Assembly (NCBI GenBank): GCA_950106755.1
Contig: OX467089.1
Location: forward strand, 19,077,345 to 19,141,344
Reading direction: 5' to 3'
Source of the DNA: Climacium dendroides
Taxonomy: Eukaryota > Streptophyta > Bryopsida > Hypnales > Climaciaceae
Length of the DNA stretch: 64,000 nucleotides
Shown here: in pieces, positions 22,842-34,159 of the stretch
How the letters are laid out: each line of letters begins with the position of its first letter
Position numbering within the stretch: the first letter of the stretch is position 1
The notes under the pieces: generated by a model
Told to the model about the DNA's origin: nothing
The model's input: only the letters and a program-made list of their open reading frames with translations
Database searches by the model: none
Made by a program: the position numbers and the translations under genes

Positions 22842-25117
22842 GTGCTGCTGCGGTAAGCGCTTCTTTCTCTTTTGCTTCGCGCACTGAATTGCCTCTAATA
22901 ATTCGAATTTCTGTGTATGACTTCGTGAACTAACACCTTGAATTTCTATGTATTGCTTTGAGATCTCGCGAGGGTTGATTTGTCTACTTCTTTAAGATAG
23001 AGTATACTGTTTGCGCCACTTCAAAGCATTTTAAGCCATAGCTTTCATTGGGAGATCACTATAGAGCTCACGGCACGGTCCTAGTATGGGCACCCGGCCT
23101 ACATATCATGGATCTTTCACATTTGGACGGGATCCTTCACATCCCGGGTCTGTAGGCCGGGTAGGAACGTGCCGAGCTCACTGGAGAGATCACTTAGGGT
23201 TTTAGGGCTTTACAAGAGACAAATCCTCTTTAAATCAAAGTGTATTATGATTTCTTATGCAATCATTCAAACTGGGAAGTTGGAGACCGCTATTGACGGG
23301 ACAGTAAAACTCCCATCTCCTTTCAATGATGAGTGACTGTAGACATTAGCTAATTCATTCTTGCACCCGCCTTGCTAATTGAATTGAAAAAAGTGTTTTG
23401 GAAGAGATAAGTTGTTGTTGGTAACAGGGATTGGTGTACGAGATGGGATCAGGTCCTTTACGGTTTTAGTAACCTCTACCTTGGATTGTAGACGAGTGTG
23501 GCACTTTGAACCTGATGAGGTTAACAATTGTTTTGTGCTGTCTGGGCTTGTGTGGGAATTTTTTTTCTTCAGGAAAGAGAATTCAAATGATCACTAGATG
23601 CAGATAGGAATAATGACATGGCTTTGTGCAGATTGGGAATATGTTTGGTATCAAAAGACGGCTTCTGAATATTGAACGGCAGTCAGTCCGGGTATTTTCC
23701 TATCCCCGTGTCGATCTATTTTGATATGCTTGCAATAAGGTTGCAGTGCTGTATGTGTGTTCTTATTCCAAGCATCGTTTACCACGCCGACGTTTTCATG
23801 TGCATGGACCGTGGTTTGAGATCAAATTTTTGTCACTATTGTAGACCACTAATGAAGGATAGTAGACAATTTCATTTCCATTCCACGATGAGTGACTAGA
23901 GACATTTAATCAAGTCATGCTTACACCACTTGCCAATACGTCCATCCAAGTGTATGAATAGATGTGTTGCGTTTGGTAATGGGGTCAGTCAATAGGAGAC
24001 GACATCAGAGTCCTAACAATTTTTGTGCCCCCTTCCTTCGTTATGGGCATTTTGACAGGACTAATACGGTAGCTCTTGTTATGGATTCTGGAAGGGTCAC
24101 AGTTCACAATCCCGTGGAGAATATTCAACTTCTGGGCAGAGTAATAGGACTTATCAAAGTACCAGCGGAAGCCAAGAGAACAGGTCTGCTCAAGAAGCTC
24201 AAAGGCAATGGCGAGCCCGTTTAGATGAGCAGCAACGCACGGTACATCCTCTCATTTTGCTTTGTAGTAAGAGCATGGCTGGCTCTTCAATGTTCAACGC
24301 CCATCTGAATAGTCTCTGAGCTCTGTTTTCATGTTTCGAAATGATCAATTCTATTGATCATATTGTAAATAACATAATTCAGATGGAGCCAAATTTTACA
24401 TTATCAGAATTATGCCAAGAGCATCACTTGTGTTGATCCATAAATAAAAACTAAGAAGCTAAACTACGGAAGGCCCTGTCCCAGGCTCGCTTTTCGAGTA
24501 AGGTGACTGCTCAAACTTTCTCAGCGTAGCTTCTGTCGATGCAAAACCTCCATCCTTGTGTCCAGAGCCAACAAAACTTGGCCAATGGATGTCTCCATGT
24601 GACCTACTGAAAACTGCTAAGAAACTACACGGGGTCAAATATTCAAGGATTCATTACAAACTGGGTCTTGGGCAACTTGCAGGAACGAATTCGCCGTGTG
24701 AAAGAGGCGTTTGCTAAAGAGAAGGTGTCACAAGCGAATGCTTACAACGCATGGCAGGAGCGCCGGGGTGACAAGTGGGACTGGAAATGGGAGGGGGATC
24801 GGTGGGAGTGGAAAGGGGAGGAGCAAAGGGAAAGGGCACAGAAGGAGCAGGAATGGCAACGCAAGGAAGAGAAGAAACACATGAACAGCTACGAATTGCT
24901 CAAGCGTGCAAGGCTTGCGTATCATTTCACCGTGCTAGGACTGGATGCCACTCGAGCTCAACCGTATTCCGATGCCGACATCAAGGCAGCGTTTCGCTCG
25001 AAGGCTTTTGAGTATCATCCGGACCAGAATCCAGGTAATGCACAAATGGCGGAGGTGAAGTTTAGGCAGCTGCTGGAGTCTTATCACTTGCTCAAGAGTC
25101 AACTGAGAGTGAAATAG
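22718..25117 (+). CDS. J-domain (DnaJ/Hsp40-type) protein with N-terminal membrane segment
   Basis: Four coding exons, all phase 0: 22718-22852, 23632-23691, 24140-24241 and 24683-25117 (TAG); 243 residues. Residues 1-30 are Ser/Arg-rich, about 31-45 are hydrophobic (AGVWMVLFLGAAA), and a long Arg/Gln/Glu-rich, probably coiled, region runs to about residue 170 with WQERRGDKWDWKWEGDRWEW. The C-terminal J domain has the invariant HPD in FEYHPDQNPGNAQ, preceded by LGLDATRAQPYSDADIKAAF and followed by EVKFRQLLESYHLLKSQ. J proteins stimulate Hsp70 ATPase through HPD. The N-terminal segment suggests membrane anchoring or organelle targeting (inference). The start is chosen because an upstream exon (22461-22503) joins only in another frame. 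Introns 2 and 3 carry the dispersed repeat also found in the CIPK gene. Confidence 0.82.
23000..23480 (+). repeat. Intron-borne dispersed repeat, copy 3, interrupted by a MITE
   Basis: It matches the CIPK-intron repeats in GGAGATCACTATAGAGCTC, GATTTCTTATGCAA, GTTGGAGACCGCTATTGA and GAGATGGGATCAGGTCCTTT, and extends further 3' than copies 1 and 4. It is split by a 104-bp inverted-repeat element at 23071-23174. Confidence 0.62.
23071..23174. mobile_element. 104-bp MITE with terminal inverted repeats
   Basis: The left end CGGCACGGTCCTAG...CCCGGCCTACA is mirrored by the right end TGTAGGCCGGGTAGGAACGTGCCG. AGCTCA is duplicated on both sides (23065-23070 and 23175-23180), a 6-bp target-site duplication. 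Removing the element restores a sequence colinear with CIPK-intron copy 1 (ATATAGAGCT...GGAGAGATC). Confidence 0.88.
23795..24020 (+). repeat. Intron-borne dispersed repeat, copy 4
   Basis: It shares GAGATCAAATTTTTGTCACT, TTGTAGACCACTAATGAA, TTTCATTTCCATTC and AAGTCATGC with the other copies. It lies just upstream of the third coding exon of the J-protein gene. Confidence 0.58.
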
Positions 25118-28100
25118 ACTTCAGCTTCTGATGCTGAGGTTTGTTTTTTAATTCTAGAACAATCTGTTCTGTTGGAATCCCTAGACACATTGTTAACTTA
25201 GGATCACTGCTCCTGTAATTTAACTTAACTTAGTAACCGCAAGATAGTTTTGAAAGTAGAGAAGTCCACATTTGGGCGAATCTTTTGGAGTGACAATCAA
25301 ATTATTGCTGGCTGATTCAATTGCTGACAGTCCACAATTGGGCATGGGTTTTCAATATGAAACTCGCCTATCTGCTGACATAAGTTACTTCACGTTAAGG
25401 TTGCTGGAATCTTAAAATTGATGCTTCTTGGAACTTTATATTTAATGTCGTACAGAGAATGACTTTGTAGTGTGGAAATCACGTGTGAAAGCCCCAATGC
25501 CGACTGCCGTCTCCTCCCCAAAGGATGCTTACTGACCTATCATTGAAAAAAATTTGCAACACGTGTAAACACAATTGGCGTTCTGATGTGCTTAATTCCT
25601 GAACGCCTCAATCCTTTTTTGAATTTTTGCACATTTTTGCTTATATCTTTGTACAATATAGAAATATCATTTACTAGAATTGAATTTCATGAATTTGGTC
25701 ATTAAGGAAGGTTGTCTTTTCAAGATTCAAGTATTACATTGGATGAATGAAAAGTTAGTTGGACTAAGGTAGTTGATCCTTTTTCAATCATTTAAGCAAT
25801 CTAGCATGTTTGCAATATGTATATGGTAAGGGGGAAATTTTCCTTGTTGAGATAAATAGATTTTAGAAGGATTTTATATTTTTTTATATTTTTTTAAATA
25901 ACAAAATTATCATTAACTTTTTTCATAAAGATTTTGTTGAACCTATTCTTATTATATAGGTCATTGCATTTCCAATCATAGGCTAATTACAAAATCAACA
26001 ATGTTTAAATTGTGCTTCCAATGTATATCTTATATACTTTCAATGTATACCTTCTAGACATTTGTAGTGCTCTTGTTTTGACTGTCACCTAAACCACACT
26101 CACCTAAACCACACTCACCTAAACCACGAGTGATTGGAAACATGGTTGGGTGGTTGGTAATCATGGTTGGGTAGTTGGTCAAAAAAGAGTCAATTATTTC
26201 AAATAATGTCTTGAAGCCCTTTGATCATCATATAGGTTATGGATTTTGTGGTGTCTTGAAGCCTTCTATTCATTAATTAGATTATGCACTTATGTTCATC
26301 ATAGATTATGCACTTTAAGGGGTTACATTATTTTGAAGTGGAGGTGTTGTTTGAGGATAATTTAAGTTGGTCCATATTTTAACACATTAAAACTATGACC
26401 CAACTAGTTTTAAGTTGTATATGACTTGGTGCATTGTCAAATAAGTATAATTATTTATAATCAACTTTGCATTTTTATAGTCTTGGATTGCCTCTTGGAT
26501 TGTGCTATTAAGGGATTTCTAGCCTTGTTGATAATTATAAGGTGGATACATCCTAAATTGCACCTTACCTAAAACCATCAACACTTTGTGTACATCTTTA
26601 AAATCAACATATACATATTTTGAAGAACGATTTTAAAACATCTACCTAAAAAAACTTTGACCCTTCACAACTTTTGCATACATGATCCAAAATGTTGCAT
26701 TTTTTGGTACCTTGAAACCTCCTTTTACTTGCCAACAAGAACATCAATGCAAATTTGACCAATCTAATAATAGTAATTAGGCAAAATAGCAAAAAGTGAT
26801 AATTTGGGGGACCCACCTTGCATATAATCAACTTTGCATTCTTACTCCATGGTTCTCAATTTCTTTTTTAGTACAAAATGAACATCTATGAGGAATTAAC
26901 AAATCCTTGGCAAAATCTATAGTTTGTGGGAATGAATACATTTTTTTGTGGCCTTAAGCTAGACAAATTTGTAAAAAGTCAAAAATCATAATTTAAAGTT
27001 TTTATTTTTTAACAATAAATATATTTGCTACCCAATTTATAGAATTCTTGGATACCAAAAATTCTATTAAATAAAGGTAACAAAAATCATGGAAAAAAAT
27101 GTAAGAAATAAATTCATGCCTTGTATTTTTTTTATTTAACCCAAAGACCTTGCCCTATTTGTATACGTATGTAATTATGTGTTTGAATGCAAGAGCAAGT
27201 GTGTACAAGTGAATGAATTTGTATACATGTGTATGCATTTGTGTTTGTGTATATATTCTACATCAAATTCAAAGTATTTGTAGCATTTTTTATTTATTGT
27301 ACTTGATGTTATTTATCTTTTATAAATTGACAATATTCATTTAGAATTGTGCAAATGTTTTAAATTTTTAAGCTTTCAAAAAGTTTGCCATTAGTCATAC
27401 TCAATATTGTATGCATGCTATATACTATACACAAGAAGAAAAGAGAGAATAAAAGAGATATATGCCAACGACCACACTAGTACCAAATTAGTGTTTAAAG
27501 AGGTCTTTGGTATCAAGCTCAAGTACTATGGCTTGGTATCCCAAGATACTTGGAGGACAAGCTATTTCTTATATTAAATGCAAGTTGTGTCACAATTTCA
27601 TCAATCTATCACATTTTCATCTATCCAATTTATCATTCATTTATTCTTGCTAAACCTCAATGATAGCCAAACATGTTTTCAATAAAACCTTGTAACTTGA
27701 TGAAATCTTTTGATGTTGTTGCATTGCTATATAATTTGTTCAAGTAGTAAGGTACTTGTCGGTCATTGAACAATTATTGTAGTACTAAATTGATATCCAA
27801 ATAGTTTCGTAAGACTTGATGTGCAAAGATTGTCCTTTCTACCAATAAAACTCGTTGTTAAATCTTGCTACAACTTCAATTTTATTTAGACTTACATTTG
27901 CATGCATGGGTCGCTGCAAGAAACCCCTATCATTTGTGGTTCCAAAGACCAAGGTAGTCATTCAATCAAGGTCTATTTAAATAGTAAAATCATTTCAAAT
28001 GCAAAAATTACTCAATGCATGTTTATAGCTTTTTCATGTACTTTCATTTCAAATTTTATGAAAAATTGGTATACAACACAAAAGCTATGAGCAAAAATTC

Positions 28101-28425
28101 ACATGTTTGAAGCCAAGGGGACAAAAAATAAGACAAGTATTTCTTGAAATCACCAACGTGATCTTATTTTTATCTTATTTTGTGCCTTTCGCACTGTCTT
28201 TTTATCTTGGTAATTTGGTCTTAGGAAAATCATAAACATTTTATTCATTATTTAATGCATTCACATCTTTTATTGATTTTGTATCAAAGGGAAGAATCTC
28301 TTCTAACTTGATGAAACTTCTTTGATATTGTTACATTACAACAACTCCAACTAAGGTAGGTGGTTTTGAAAGCGCATGAGTTCTAAAATCGCCCACTTCC
28401 TCAAATGTGCACTATTTGCACATGT
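25118..28425. other. AT-rich intergenic DNA, no gene seen
   Basis: Long AT-rich sequence without convincing coding frames. It holds a three-copy 15-bp tandem repeat (CACCTAAACCACACT units) near 26085-26130. It also holds one arm of a dispersed inverted pair at about 25606-25800, whose partner is at 44905-45090. Confidence 0.6.
25606..25800 (+). repeat. Dispersed repeat, inverted partner at 44905-45090
   Basis: The block contains AAGGAAGGTTGTCTTTTCAA, AAGTATTACATTGGATGAAT and GAAAAGTTAGTTGGACTAA. All three appear in reverse complement and reverse order at 44905-45090. No termini or ORF were identified. Confidence 0.85.
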
Positions 28426-28429
28426 TGCT

Positions 28430-28620
28430 TTTTTGTAGCCTTCAACAATGTACAAGCAATGTACATTTAGGAGGTGGGCCAATTTAGAGCCCTCTGCCAT
28501 TTCAACTTCAAAATTTCATAACTAATTCCACAAAGCTCTAAAGAATAAGAAATGACTTGGGTTAGATTCCAATTCCACTTGTCTTTCAACAAAAATATAC
28601 TGAAAAATATTTCAAGAAGA
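28430..28620. repeat. Dispersed repeat related to 18770-18965
   Basis: It shares an ordered set of short blocks with the SET-gene intron repeat (TAGAGCCCT, TTCATAACTAATT, CTTTCAACAAAAAT). It sits directly upstream of the 28.7-kb tandem array. Confidence 0.5.
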
Positions 28621-28687
28621 TTCCCCCCCCAAAAAAATTCACTTATAGCTCTTAGGTGGGGGCAATTCATGGACCTCCTATGGCTTA

Positions 28688-29272
28688 TAATGATTGTGAG
28701 AAAGTTTGAGTAAATTGACATTCACGAGGTAGTCTACTCTTAAAGCAACCACATAAGCCTACCAAACTCATCATTGACAATAATAGATATTTCAAGCAAG
28801 ATGTCACTTGTTCCTAGGTAGGGGTCGCATTTTTTAGAGTAATCAATTGACACTGCTAGGGTAGTCTACTCTTAAAGCAACCATGTGAGCCTACCTAACT
28901 CATCATTAACAATAATAGGTATTTCAAGTAACATGTCACATGTTCCTAAATACGGGTTGCATTTCTTACAATGATCATGAGGAAGTTTGAGTAAATTGAC
29001 ATTGCTAAGGTAGTCTACTCTTAAAACAACCATGTGAGCCTACCTAACTCATCATTGACAGTAATAGATATTCCAAGTAACATGTCACCTGTTCCTAAGT
29101 AGGGGGTCGCATTTCCTACAGTGATCGTGAGGAAGTTTGAGTAAATTGACACTACTAAGGTAGTCTGTCAGTCTTCAGGCAACCATTTAAGCCTGCCTAA
29201 CTCATCATTGACAGTAATAGATATTTCAACCAACACATCACCTGTTCCTCGATAGGAGTCGCATTTAGAACA
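28688..29272. repeat. Tandem array, about 130-155-bp unit, four copies
   Basis: Each unit contains GGTAGTCTACTCTTAAA, GAGCCTACCTAACTCATCAT, GTAATAGATATTTCAA and TGTTCCTA..TAGGGGTCGCAT. Later units also carry a spacer GAGGAAGTTTGAGTAAATTG that is lacking or shortened before the second unit. Divergence between copies is modest, and the last copy is the most altered. Confidence 0.88.
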
Positions 29273-29358
29273 TGGTCGCTTTTAGAGCAAACTAGCTCAA
29301 TTCAAAAACCGAAAAACTTCTCATTCAATATATGCTCATTTGTTTTTCTTAAAAAAAT

Positions 29359-29637
29359 TTATTTTGCACCTTTTGCACCCTTTCCATCCTTGGTGCCCTT
29401 CTCACTTGGTAATTTGGCATCCGGGGGAACCATACCCATTTTGATCATAGCTTTCAATTTTTGTGCTGCTCTTTCTGCCATCCTCTCTGCTTTCAATCTA
29501 GCTTTCTCCTTGGCTGGAATAAATACTAGTGGGGGCTTGGGGGGCTTGGGCCATGCCATATTTGCTCTTGCAAGAGCTTCCGTAAACTCAGAAAATGCAT
29601 CCCTCATGTGCATAAAGTCTCTTAAAGTGGGTTCCAT
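29359..29637 (-). CDS. Small charged hypothetical protein
   Basis: A 92-codon ATG-to-TAA frame in an otherwise ORF-poor region. Residues 1-30 look helical (MEPTLRDFMHMRDAFSEFTE), then comes a Pro-rich stretch (WPKPPKPPLVFIP). An Ala/Lys/Arg/Glu helix follows (KEKARLKAERMAERAAQKLK), with a Lys/Gly tail. The ATG directly follows an acceptor-like TTACAATTTAG, so it could be the last exon of a larger gene. I do not recognise it; it may belong to a lineage-specific or transposon-derived family. Confidence 0.4.
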   Translation of the reverse strand: MEPTLRDFMHMRDAFSEFTEALARANMAWPKPPKPPLVFIPAKEKARLKAERMAERAAQKLKAMIKMGMVPPDAKLPSEKGTKDGKGAKGAK

Positions 29638-29724
29638 CTAAATTGTAAAATATTACAATCGTAAGAAAATATATCACATCATTCATTATAAAAAAAATGT
29701 ATAATACTTATAAAACACGGGTGG

Positions 29725-30529
29725 TAGCATGTGAGCCTAGGATCTTGAGTTCATGAGCCTAAGCTGTTATATTGTAGGTGGCTATGTGATAGGCGCCTTC
29801 CCTGGGTGTAGGATATGCATATCATAGGTGTTTATGTTATAGGTACTTAGGTTAGAAGCACCTTCCATGGTTATAGAGTCAACAATGCTAGTATGCGAGC
29901 CTAAAAATGTGAGCCTACGAGCCTTGAGTCTAGTAGCCTTGAGCTTGGGTGTAAGTAGGTACTCTACAACTATTGGAGGTGCCTATAATATATATACCTG
30001 TAACATAAATACCCTATAACCATCGAAGGTGCTTATAATATAGGTATCTACAATATAAATATCTTGTAACTATAAAAAGTGATCCTAACATAGACATCTA
30101 TAATATAGACACTTATAAAACAAATATTCTATAACTATAGAAGGTGCTTATAACATATATATTTATAATATAGGCACCTATAATATGAATATCCTATAAC
30201 CATGAAAAATGTCTATAATATAGGAGCTTAGGATCCTAAACACACGGGCTTGAGATCCTAGTCTCATATGCTAGCAACCGTGGTTATAGAATATTTATAA
30301 TATAGGTGTTTATGTTATACGTACTTATGTTAAAAGCACTTTCTATGGTTATAGGATTTATATATTATAGGTGTCTATATTATAGGTGCATATGCTATAA
30401 ACACTTTTCATGCTTATAGGGTATTTATATTATAGGTATGTATGTTGTAGGCACCTTTAATAGTTGTAGAGTTCCTACTTACATTTAAACTCAAGGCTCA
30501 TAGATTTGCATTTTTAAGCTCACATGCTA
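29725..30529. mobile_element. Foldback-like element with 12-bp terminal inverted repeats
   Basis: It begins TAGCATGTGAGC (29725-29736) and ends GCTCACATGCTA (30518-30529), a perfect 12-bp inverted repeat. The left and right halves carry many copies of TATAATATAGGTA-type motifs and of CCTATAACCAT / ATGGTTATAGG in opposite orientation. The whole could form a long imperfect hairpin. Internal end-like motifs near 29893 and 30275 suggest nested or chained elements. A shorter relative is at about 40810-40990. Confidence 0.7.
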
Positions 30530-30539
30530 GTGTCGCTAA

Positions 30540-33500
30540 CTTTTAAAATCTTCAAATATATATTTGGCTCTAAAAACATGTTTTGCATAGGCAAGAAAAA
30601 CGACTAATGAAAAGAACCATATGACCAATAAAGCAAGTTGTGGATCTTCTCAAGGTCATTTTTCCAATCTATGAAGATCATGTTTGTACTCGTGATTTGT
30701 AATGTGAATTGATAGATGATTATGTGAACATTTTTTAGTAAATAATTTAATAAGTATATTCATATGATTTGTTCTTACCAATTCTGGAAGCCATCTGAAT
30801 GAATCAAAATAAAGACTATTAATTGGATTCTTGAAAATTGTATATCCTGCATTTATTCTTCTCCACAAATTCTACACTTTGCACAAACATTACCAACATT
30901 AAAAATATTTATTATAAAATTATGTTTACTTTGTTTGTGTGTAAAGTATGTTTGATAAAATTATGGAGTATTCTCTACATACTTATATCAAACTTAGTTT
31001 CATGTGATTCAATAAATATTGCAAGTTTAGAAGGTATGACAATAACAAGCTACAATGAAGTCAATTGTAGGCAAAAGCTACAAGAATAGGTTGTCTTTGT
31101 TTTAGCTTAAAGAGACAAAATTTTCCTTTAAAAAGGCTGAATCAAATTCATATTTTATGGCAAAATGGAACATATTTCAGAGCTTTCATCTTTATATAGT
31201 TAAATATATTAGATTGTGTTCATCAAATTTTTAACATCTCTTCATAAAAATAATCAAAAGAAACTAAAAAAAATCAAATAGTTTGGATGAGTATTATGGT
31301 TTGACATGTTGCAATTGTCATAAAGTTAAAAAATTAAATTTTGATAGTTTCACCTTGAATTCTAATCTTCTATATAATCTTTATTTAATTTGTAAGAGCA
31401 AGTGGATGTTGTACTATTAAGTACTCCTACTTAAAGAAGAAAAGTCTAATTCTATGATCAATATCAAATAAATCTATTGGAGGTACTAGCAAATGCTAGA
31501 AAAGCCTACACAATATAAACTTGCATTCGTGTTCTCCATATTAAGTATTAAACAAAAAATTATGTATTTACTATATAATTAAAAGAAACTTATCTTTGCA
31601 TCTCTCTCTCTATATATATATCTATACATATTTCTACACATTTTGCCAAATATATTGCAATCAAATTCATTGGAATTCAAGGATGTTGAATGCAACATTT
31701 TAATTTAATAAAAATTGTCATTATTTATAATATACAATTGAAAACACTTCTACTTGCATATGATTCCAATGTTTCAATTTGTAAATAATATTTTTGAACA
31801 AACCTTTGGTCCTACTTGGATAAAAACAAAAATATTTATATCAATATTATACTTGATGCTCAAGGTTGGCATTCCTTGCCAAATAATTAAATAAAGTTGA
31901 GAAATGCAATTTATGAATTGCCTAAAGTTAAAAAGATTCATCTTTTCCATACAATTTAAAAAATAATAATAATAATATCCCACCAATTTCGGCATTTGTA
32001 TCTACAAATACATTTGGCCAACTTTGACTATCAAATAACCAAATACAACAATTCGATTTTAAAAAAATATATTAAGTATATAAAATGAAATTTGAGTGAT
32101 TAAATTTTCTATTGTATAGTATACCCAATAAAACAAGTTCAACAAAATTAATTATAAAAATAATTATAAAAATTATTGTGAAATCATTCTTAAAAGTTAT
32201 ATAAGAAATTCATATACATCATTGTATAGTACATTGTCAAACTAGCTAGTAGTATACACTGGGTATACATGTCTTCTTTGGATTTTAAAGTGTCCCTTAG
32301 CCTTGGCTACTTAGTTTTATGACATGTTACATTAAAAGGTATATATTGGTAATTCAAAAAAAATCTTATTGTCTTTAACTACAAGGCTCACTACAAGGTA
32401 TGTTCATTCAATTTATTTTTTCTACTTGAGCACTAAAGAAGAGAGAATGCAAAGTTTCTTTGTAAACGCCAAAACATGATTTCATGATTCTAATGCATTG
32501 TACAATACTTTTATTCACTTCACAAGCAACAATTTTCATCAAAAGCAAACAAATTCACTTTGTATGAAGGCATGTTTATTTAAATAAAGATGTTTATATT
32601 GAATTTAAATGCACACAAATAAAGACATCAAAGTGTGAATTCAAATGTCTAGTTCTACCAAAATACAAACAACAAACCCAAAAGAAGTTTACCTTGCAAA
32701 AACAAAACAATGGAAGTGCTAGGGAATCAATGAATAATAAGACCCCTATCCATTGTGAAAACGGAAAAAAACAAGAAACAATCAATCCTAGCTTTAGAGA
32801 ACTAGACAAGTCAAAAGATGCTAGGAAAGCAAGAAAGAAGATTTTGCCTAAAGCAAATCCACATGTGACAAGGAAAAAGGTTTGTGAATCCATAGTTTAT
32901 GTTTACCTTGAATCCTAAAATTATAAAAATCATGAACATGCCATAAACAAAAAAAACCCATTGAACTTTAAAGTGAAGATGTCAATTGCACAATGATGGA
33001 AGAGATAAAATAAAATAGCAATACCAGATATTTAAGAGTTCATTCAACAATGTATGTCATGCCAAAATTAGGAATAAAACAATATATACATTAGATGTAA
33101 TAAACTCCCAACAACCCATATTAATACATATGCTTTGTTAGTTTACACAAATTTGATACCATTGTTGGTACCCTATGCTAAACCAAATAATTTTCAAATT
33201 TTTTGTTTAGATTTTATTTAATTGATTTTATATTTGGTGGACTCTCTTCACTTTCTAAAAACATTGTTGGTGATGCCTCTTACATGAAAAAAAATCTTGA
33301 GGAATAATCCTATTCTAAGCACCTTTCAAACCCTAATTTGTGGAAATAATTTACCTAGAAAGAAGTGCCAATTCTATCCGAGGGCTAGAAACAAAAATGA
33401 TAGTTTTTATCTTAGTTTAGTGTAAGATCATGTGGTTGGATATATAAAAAAATGTTTAAATTTTTTATTGTTTGCATTGAAATGGTAGTTTAGAGTGTTT

Positions 33501-33900
33501 TTTGATGAAAAAATGGCCTTGGGACTTTAGAAATTAACATTATCTTCTATGATGCAAATTTTCTTAAAATCATGGAAGTTAATTTTTATAAAATATTGTG
33601 TTTGTTCCAAAACACTTGCCCCTTAGGCTTTAGAATAAGTTATATTTTTTCAACTAGTTAAATAATGGTTACTAAACAATAAGAGAATTTTTTAAAGTGG
33701 AGACTAAAAATTAGTGAAATTTTGTTGTAGATGAAAATTTTGCAAATAACTATAGACATTTTTAATAAATCACATTCATATTAATTAAATGGAATATTTT
33801 AAAAAGATCTCCCTATTTAATAATCAAGAATGATCTAGAATCTTTGACTTAAAAATGTTTAATGTCAAATTGCAATGTGGTGTACTTACTATTAATTGAA
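30540..33900. other. AT-rich intergenic DNA, no supported gene
   Basis: Very AT-rich, with CT/TA microsatellite sequence near 31600-31625. A Lys-rich open frame on the plus strand (about 32710-32918) and its hydrophobic antisense shadow overlap at 32.6-32.9 kb. Neither has enough support to call. Confidence 0.5.
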
Positions 33901-33923
33901 TGCATGAAAATATATGAATTTGT

Positions 33924-34151
33924 TTATTTTACCATTGATATTTTTCGGAGAGCTTCAGCATTTTCTTGAGCTCTTATCTCACTTGTTGTTAATGATTTTT
34001 TGTAAGGTTTGGATTCTTTGGGTTTAAACAAAGTTCCTGGAACACCTTTTTTCTTCACTTCTTCCATCATACTTGATTTCCTTCTTAAACTTGCCCTTTT
34101 AAATGCACTCATTTTGCGTTCAGGATCTTCTTTTTCTTTTTTGGTAGCCAT
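33924..34151 (-). CDS. Small basic hypothetical protein
   Basis: A 75-codon ATG-initiated frame rich in Lys, Glu, Ser and Arg, with stretches such as MSAFKRASLRRKSSMMEEVK and TSEIRAQENAEALRKISM. A donor-like ATG|GTAAAA lies at its end, so it may be an exon. Charged composition inside AT-rich DNA is weak support. No known domain recognised. Confidence 0.3.
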   Translation of the reverse strand: MATKKEKEDPERKMSAFKRASLRRKSSMMEEVKKKGVPGTLFKPKESKPYKKSLTTSEIRAQENAEALRKISMVK

Positions 34152-34159
34152 AATGTTTA

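Noticed and set aside
32594..32918. Lys-rich plus-strand ORF and hydrophobic minus-strand ORF
   Set aside because: Each is the antisense shadow of the other. Plausible splice motifs exist on both strands, so neither could be chosen.
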